Assembly: GCA_020430865.1 (NCBI GenBank)
Contig: JAGQIY010000226.1
Span: 1 to 9,392, forward strand
Origin: Myxococcales bacterium
Lineage (GTDB): Bacteria > Myxococcota > Polyangia > Polyangiales > Polyangiaceae
DNA: 9,392 nucleotides
Direction: 5' to 3'
Made by a program: the position numbers and the translations under genes. Position 1 is the stretch's first letter, and each line of letters opens with the position of its first letter. The notes beneath the pieces are model-generated. The model did not search any database and was not told the DNA's origin. It worked only from the letters and a program-made list of their open reading frames with translations. Shown in pieces: positions 6,655 to 9,392 of this stretch.

Positions 6655-7920
6655 ATGATCGACGACTGCCAACTCCCCGAGCCATGGTTTGTGCGCGCCT
6701 GCGAGCGCTCGAGTCTGCGCGCGCCCTTCCGGCTCTCGCTGATGTTTCCCGTGCTTTTCGCCTGCCTTGCGGCTGGTTGCGGGGGCGATGACGACGCGCC
6801 TCTCCCCCAAACCCAGGTGACGGTGCTGGATCGAGAGACTGGGCGCCCAGTCGCAGGAGCCGAGGTGACCACCGGTGATGGGGCTGCGACCACCGACGCC
6901 GAAGGTGTCGCGAGCGTGTCGAAGGCCAGTGAGCTGAGTATCAGCCACGCCGGGTATCTGCCGCTGGAGGTCAGCGGGGGCGGCAGCGACGCGCTGGTTC
7001 TGCCGCTGACGCCGAGCAAGGCACGGCAACGCACGGTGCGCGGCAGCATCGTGGGCTGGGATGCGCTGCCCGCGCTCGAGGCGGGGCACTATCGGATGGC
7101 GAAGATCCGAGGTGCCGAGTTGAATGATGCCGCACGGATACATAGGCGGGTAGTCCAGGGGATCAGCGACGCCAACTGCGTGGCGCGAAACACGCCCACG
7201 GCGTGCGCCTTCGAGCTCAACGTCCACTCCGACGTGACCAGCGTCTTCGCGGTGATCGTCGAGGGGGATGACGCGGGTACTCCCGAAGACCTCTCCGACG
7301 ACACCTTGACGGGGACGGGGTTCGGCTTGGTGACCTTCGACGCGGGCGACGACCTGCTCAGCGGACAGCAGCTGCAGATGATCCCTGCGGATCAACTCGG
7401 CCAGGTCGCCGTGAAGCCGGGCGTCGGGACCGGCAGCGTGAGTTCGGAGCCGGTCGGCGTGCCGGGGCTGACGGTGAACCATCAGGTGCTGGTGTTCCCC
7501 GCCTTCGAGGGTGAGCTCGACAGCTACGCGATGCCCGTGGCGAGCGCCCTGAGTGGCGGAGACGAGGCGACCCTTTGGGGGGTCTCCCTCGCGCTGGATC
7601 CGCCTGCAGAGACCCGGCATTCGTCGTTCGCGGTCGAGCGCGGGTTGCCCCTGGACCTGGGGGTGAGCGAGACCGTGGGCGTCGACGTTGCGGGCCTCCA
7701 GGACGCGCCGCAGCCAGCGGGTTCGACGTTGTCCATCCCTCAGGGACAGGTGCTGTTCGTCCAGCAAGACAGCGTGGACTACATCGCTTTCGGTGGCTCC
7801 CTGCAGATCGGAGCTCCGACTATTTCCTCGTGGATCCAATTGTGCGAGGCCGCTGGCTTCGACGCTCAGCAGGCTCTCGCCTCCGCCCCCCGCTGTTCGG
7901 CTGCGTTCACCAAGCTCTGA
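6655..7920 (+). CDS. Lipoprotein with carboxypeptidase-regulatory-like domain
   Basis: This 421-residue protein is predicted to be anchored in the envelope; its function is unknown. The N-terminal region LRAPFRLSLMFPVLFACLAAGC is a hydrophobic signal with a lipobox-like end at Cys42, followed by GGDDD. Residues 54-117 (TQVTVLDRETGRPVAGAEVT, then TDAEGVASV and SHAGYLPLEV) match the pattern of CarboxypepD_reg-like/Ig-like folds, which usually serve as structural or adhesion modules. The remaining 300 residues are beta-rich with two candidate disulfide pairs (Cys175/184 and Cys397/414) and no recognised enzyme motif. The ATG at 6655 is chosen for GAGGG four bases upstream; GTG 6691 and ATG 6742 are alternatives that would shorten the long n-region. 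The gene is divergent from the ATPase regulator across about 32 bp, which makes it a candidate target of that regulator. It converges on the next minus-strand gene with a 43-bp gap in which I see no clear terminator. Confidence 0.75.
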   Translation: MIDDCQLPEPWFVRACERSSLRAPFRLSLMFPVLFACLAAGCGGDDDAPLPQTQVTVLDRETGRPVAGAEVTTGDGAATTDAEGVASVSKASELSISHAGYLPLEVSGGGSDALVLPLTPSKARQRTVRGSIVGWDALPALEAGHYRMAKIRGAELNDAARIHRRVVQGISDANCVARNTPTACAFELNVHSDVTSVFAVIVEGDDAGTPEDLSDDTLTGTGFGLVTFDAGDDLLSGQQLQMIPADQLGQVAVKPGVGTGSVSSEPVGVPGLTVNHQVLVFPAFEGELDSYAMPVASALSGGDEATLWGVSLALDPPAETRHSSFAVERGLPLDLGVSETVGVDVAGLQDAPQPAGSTLSIPQGQVLFVQQDSVDYIAFGGSLQIGAPTISSWIQLCEAAGFDAQQALASAPRCSAAFTKL

Positions 7921-7963
7921 GGCGTGGAGCCTGCGATCTGGCTTGCCGAGCCTCGGGCGGGCC

Positions 7964-8419
7964 TCAGTGCATCGTCACGGCGGGGCGCGGCTGGATCTCC
8001 ACGACGGTCAGGGGCCAGGTCATCGTGTCGCGCAAGAATCCGTCGGTCTCGTCGCTCCGCCACTCCACGCGGAGCGCGTAGTTGCCGACCACCGGCGGAT
8101 GGGGCAACCCCAGAGCTCGCGTGCGGAAGCGCGGCGTCTGTGAGACGTGCTGAGTGATATCCGTGGGGATCTCCAGTCCGCTATCCAGGGACTGCAGCAC
8201 GAAGCGGGTCTGAAAGCTGAGCCCGATCGCGTCCGGCTCGAGAACCCAGTAGGCGTGGAGTTCCACGGGGATGAGCCCGTTGGGCGGGGGCTTGATGGCG
8301 CCGGGCCCCGTGGACGGCGGAAGATTCAGCTGCTCGATCAAGTTGAACAGCGACACGTTGTTCGTTCCCTGGTCGAGGGACGAGCCGCTGCACACACCGA
8401 GAAAATAGCAACGAAGCAC
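7964..8419 (-). CDS. Small hypothetical protein, resembles DUF6941
   Basis: This 151-residue protein has no signal peptide or membrane segment, so it is probably cytoplasmic. The opening (LRCYFLGVCSGSSLDQGTNNVSLFNLIEQL) and the beta-strand pattern ending in GNYALRVEWRSDE and WPLTVVEIQP resemble DUF6941 proteins, a family without a known role; I make this match from memory of the pattern. The start is GTG at 8419, supported by AGGAG about seven bases upstream. That ribosome site overlaps the TAG stop (8429-8431) of a short coding stretch in the same frame, an arrangement typical of translationally coupled genes. If that upstream stretch is only a remnant, this gene depends on readthrough from the DUF7691-like gene or on its own promoter within 8432-8684. 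Confidence 0.65.
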   Translation of the reverse strand: MLRCYFLGVCSGSSLDQGTNNVSLFNLIEQLNLPPSTGPGAIKPPPNGLIPVELHAYWVLEPDAIGLSFQTRFVLQSLDSGLEIPTDITQHVSQTPRFRTRALGLPHPPVVGNYALRVEWRSDETDGFLRDTMTWPLTVVEIQPRPAVTMH

Positions 8420-8428
8420 CGGAGGCTC

Positions 8429-8575
8429 CTAGCGCGATTGGGGGACGATGACCAGTGCTGAGAGGGCGGGTTCGGGGGCGAACCACAGTCCAATTTCCTC
8501 GGGGATGTCCTCCAGACCAAGCACGTCATGTCGGAAGCCGTCCAGATCCTCCGGTGATGGCGATGGGCGCAGGCA
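8429..8575 (-). pseudogene. Start-less coding remnant ending at the next gene's ribosome site
   Basis: Read on the - strand from about 8575, this frame gives CLRPSPSPEDLDGF, then RHDVLGLEDIPEEIGLWF, then APEPALSALVIVPQSR and a TAG at 8429-8431. The sequence has the balance of acidic, hydrophobic and aromatic residues expected of a true C-terminus, and codons mostly end in G or C. The frame is open back to a TGA near 8700 but contains no ATG, GTG or TTG before the GTG inside HDVLG, which would leave only 31 residues. The upstream part of the frame runs into a GC-rich palindrome. The simplest reading is the tail of a gene whose front was lost at that palindrome. A sequencing frameshift or a very short gene is also possible. 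No family is recognised. Confidence 0.35.
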
Positions 8576-8626
8576 CCCTGGGATCTGCGCGTTGCCGCGG
8601 CTTCGACGTCCTGAAATCTTGCGCGT

Positions 8627-8684
8627 CCGCCCCCTCCCGGCGCCGGCCGCGTCTCGCTGCGCTCGCGCGCGCGGGCGGAGGGGG
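8627..8684. repeat. GC-rich palindrome after the DUF7691-like gene
   Basis: CCCCCTCC (8630-8637) pairs with GGAGGGGG (8677-8684), and GC-rich sequence inside can extend the pairing imperfectly around a centre containing CTCGCTGCGCTCG. It begins immediately after the TAA stop (8685-8687) of the minus-strand gene. It could act as a terminator stem, although no T-run follows on the - strand. It could also be a REP-like dispersed palindrome, since such elements often sit right after stop codons. One copy in one window cannot separate these. Confidence 0.5.
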
Positions 8685-9215
8685 TTAGTAGATGAAGCCG
8701 ATCAGTCCACTCTCCCAGGCGACGGCGAGTTCGAGGTAGTCGTAGACGGTGATGAAGATCTGGTCGACCGCAGAGTCGCTGGACTGCGGAGGGTTGTCCT
8801 TGATCAAGTCCCACGCCTTCAGACACGCCTCGTGGGTTGCGTTTCCGACCATCGGGTAATCTTCGACGCTCGGGAGCGGAATCGGCGAGCCATTGGAGAT
8901 GATGGTGATTGGGCTGACGTCGTCCAAACCTAGGACCTCGAGTTGTTCCGAGGCCTGCTCGAGTGCGTCACTTTCGTAGAGACCGGCGTTTGGCAGCATT
9001 CGACCGAGTGCCAGGCAGATCGCCTCGAACGCGTGGATCGTATCCGCCGCGGACTCCCTTCGCGTCGACTTGCCGTCGATCAGGGCACGTGCGGCGCGCG
9101 TCTGGGGCTCTCCCGACTTGGTGTTGAGGCGCTGGTGGAGTTCCGGCGAGCCCGAACCGAGCGCTTCGGTGACCTTCGCGAGGTCGAAGGTGTACGGCAT
9201 GATCAATCGACTCAT
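8685..9215 (-). CDS. DUF7691-like hypothetical protein
   Basis: This 176-residue protein has no signal peptide and is probably cytoplasmic. The opening MSRLIMPYTFDLAKVTEALGS, the middle PIPLPSVEDYPMVG and the ending AVAWESGLIGFIY resemble DUF7691, a family of unknown function; the match is by pattern and needs a profile search. The ATG at 9215 is preferred over the ATG at 9302 because its first bases overlap the stop of the upstream gene as ATGA, a standard sign of translational coupling, and because the extra 29 residues (rich in Arg, Gly and Ala) are just the upstream gene read in another frame. A GGAG lies ten bases upstream. The gene is co-oriented with an Imm49-like gene, which suggests a place in an immunity-type cluster. 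It ends directly at a GC-rich palindrome. Confidence 0.7.
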   Translation of the reverse strand: MSRLIMPYTFDLAKVTEALGSGSPELHQRLNTKSGEPQTRAARALIDGKSTRRESAADTIHAFEAICLALGRMLPNAGLYESDALEQASEQLEVLGLDDVSPITIISNGSPIPLPSVEDYPMVGNATHEACLKAWDLIKDNPPQSSDSAVDQIFITVYDYLELAVAWESGLIGFIY

Positions 9216-9392
9216 CCTGGAGAGACTCCATGCACGAGCCAATCCGGGATGTAGCCCGACTCGACCTGGAGTTCGAGCCCTCGCTGCACCGCCATGGCGC
9301 ATAGTCCAATGGCGGGGACACTGAGCTGTGAGTCGAGCGTTGGCGTGCGGCTCCAGTAGGCTTTGAAGGCTTCCAGGTGCGCGACCAACGTC
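9212..9392 (-). CDS. Imm49-like immunity protein, C-terminal part (partial)
   Basis: The last 60 codons of a minus-strand gene enter at the right edge. They read TLVAHLEAFKAYWSRTP, then LSVPAIGLCAMAVQRGLELQ and VESGYIPDWLVHG, and stop at TGA (9212-9214). The pattern of an HL...YW helix, a small-residue helix PAIGLCAMAVQRG and an ESxYIPxWL end resembles the C-terminus of immunity protein 49 (Imm49), a family linked to polymorphic toxin systems. This frame has no start within the window, so it was found by translating the edge directly. The stop overlaps the ATG of the DUF7691-like gene in an ATGA, so the two are expected to be cotranscribed. Any cognate toxin would lie beyond 9392. Confidence 0.6.
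   Translation of the reverse strand, partial: TLVAHLEAFKAYWSRTPTLDSQLSVPAIGLCAMAVQRGLELQVESGYIPDWLVHGVSPG

Noticed and set aside
4181..6658. 825-codon open frame on the + strand
   Set aside because: It lies fully opposite the ATPase regulator, whose P-loop, Walker B and TPR motifs are clear; the antisense product is Gln/Arg/Leu-rich with no domain and is an effect of GC codon bias.
5682..7049. 455-codon open frame on the - strand
   Set aside because: Overlaps the regulator in another frame and runs across the start of the divergent lipoprotein; the translation is Arg/Ala/Pro-rich with no domain.
6496..7839. 447-codon open frame on the - strand
   Set aside because: Antisense to the lipoprotein with the lipobox and carboxypeptidase-regulatory-like domain; no sign of real coding.
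7921..7963. Possible terminator in the convergent gap
   Set aside because: Only the short CCGAGCCTCGG palindrome is present, with almost no loop and no T-run.
8448..8933. 161-codon open frame on the + strand
   Set aside because: Opposes both the coding remnant and the DUF7691-like gene, which have better amino-acid patterns and coupled starts.
9216..9302. 29-residue N-terminal extension of the DUF7691-like gene
   Set aside because: It duplicates the end of the upstream Imm49-like gene in another frame and has no family-like sequence; the ATGA overlap favours the start at 9215.

Overview
The window is GC-rich and reads like a chromosome of a myxobacterium (Myxococcota, probably Polyangiales or relatives). 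The evidence is the strong GC bias at third codon positions, several lipoproteins whose lipidated Cys is followed by long Gly/Asn/Ala/Ser spacers, a Cys-rich secreted-type protein, and a regulator with an ATPase, TPRs and a C-terminal winged helix. The taxon is inferred from style, not from a marker gene. No rRNA, tRNA, CRISPR array, transposase or phage gene was seen.

Left part (1-560): the last codons of a possible upstream gene, then a Cys-rich protein on the + strand. Its Gly-rich N-terminal region stays open back to a TGA at 56-58 but has no clear start. A strong hairpin (497-534) lies between this gene and the convergent gene that follows.

Secretion/redox pair (561-3856): a minus-strand lipoprotein combines a YVTN-type beta-propeller with a di-heme, cytochrome c peroxidase/MauG-like domain. 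It is divergent from a small plus-strand lipoprotein with three HxH motifs arranged as an internal repeat. The 236 bp between their starts carries an ordered array of GAGTTAA-like half-sites (pairs 10 bp apart, facing each other), which looks like a shared operator. Both proteins should be anchored in the envelope through flexible Gly/Asn spacers, so a joint role in extracytoplasmic redox or metal chemistry is plausible but unproven.

Regulator and lipoprotein (3860-7920): a large minus-strand STAND/NB-ARC-type ATPase with about seven TPRs and a C-terminal OmpR/SARP-like winged helix is divergent from a plus-strand lipoprotein with a carboxypeptidase-regulatory-like (Ig-like) domain. Only about 32 bp separate the preferred starts, so one short promoter region probably serves both.

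Right part (7964-9392): a minus-strand cluster of small genes that resembles an accessory immunity/orphan-gene island. In transcription order it has the C-terminus of an Imm49-like immunity protein, a DUF7691-like protein coupled to it by an ATGA overlap, a GC-rich palindrome, a start-less coding remnant that I read by eye in a short unannotated stretch, and a GTG-started DUF6941-like protein. The remnant's TAG stop runs directly into the ribosome binding site of that last gene.
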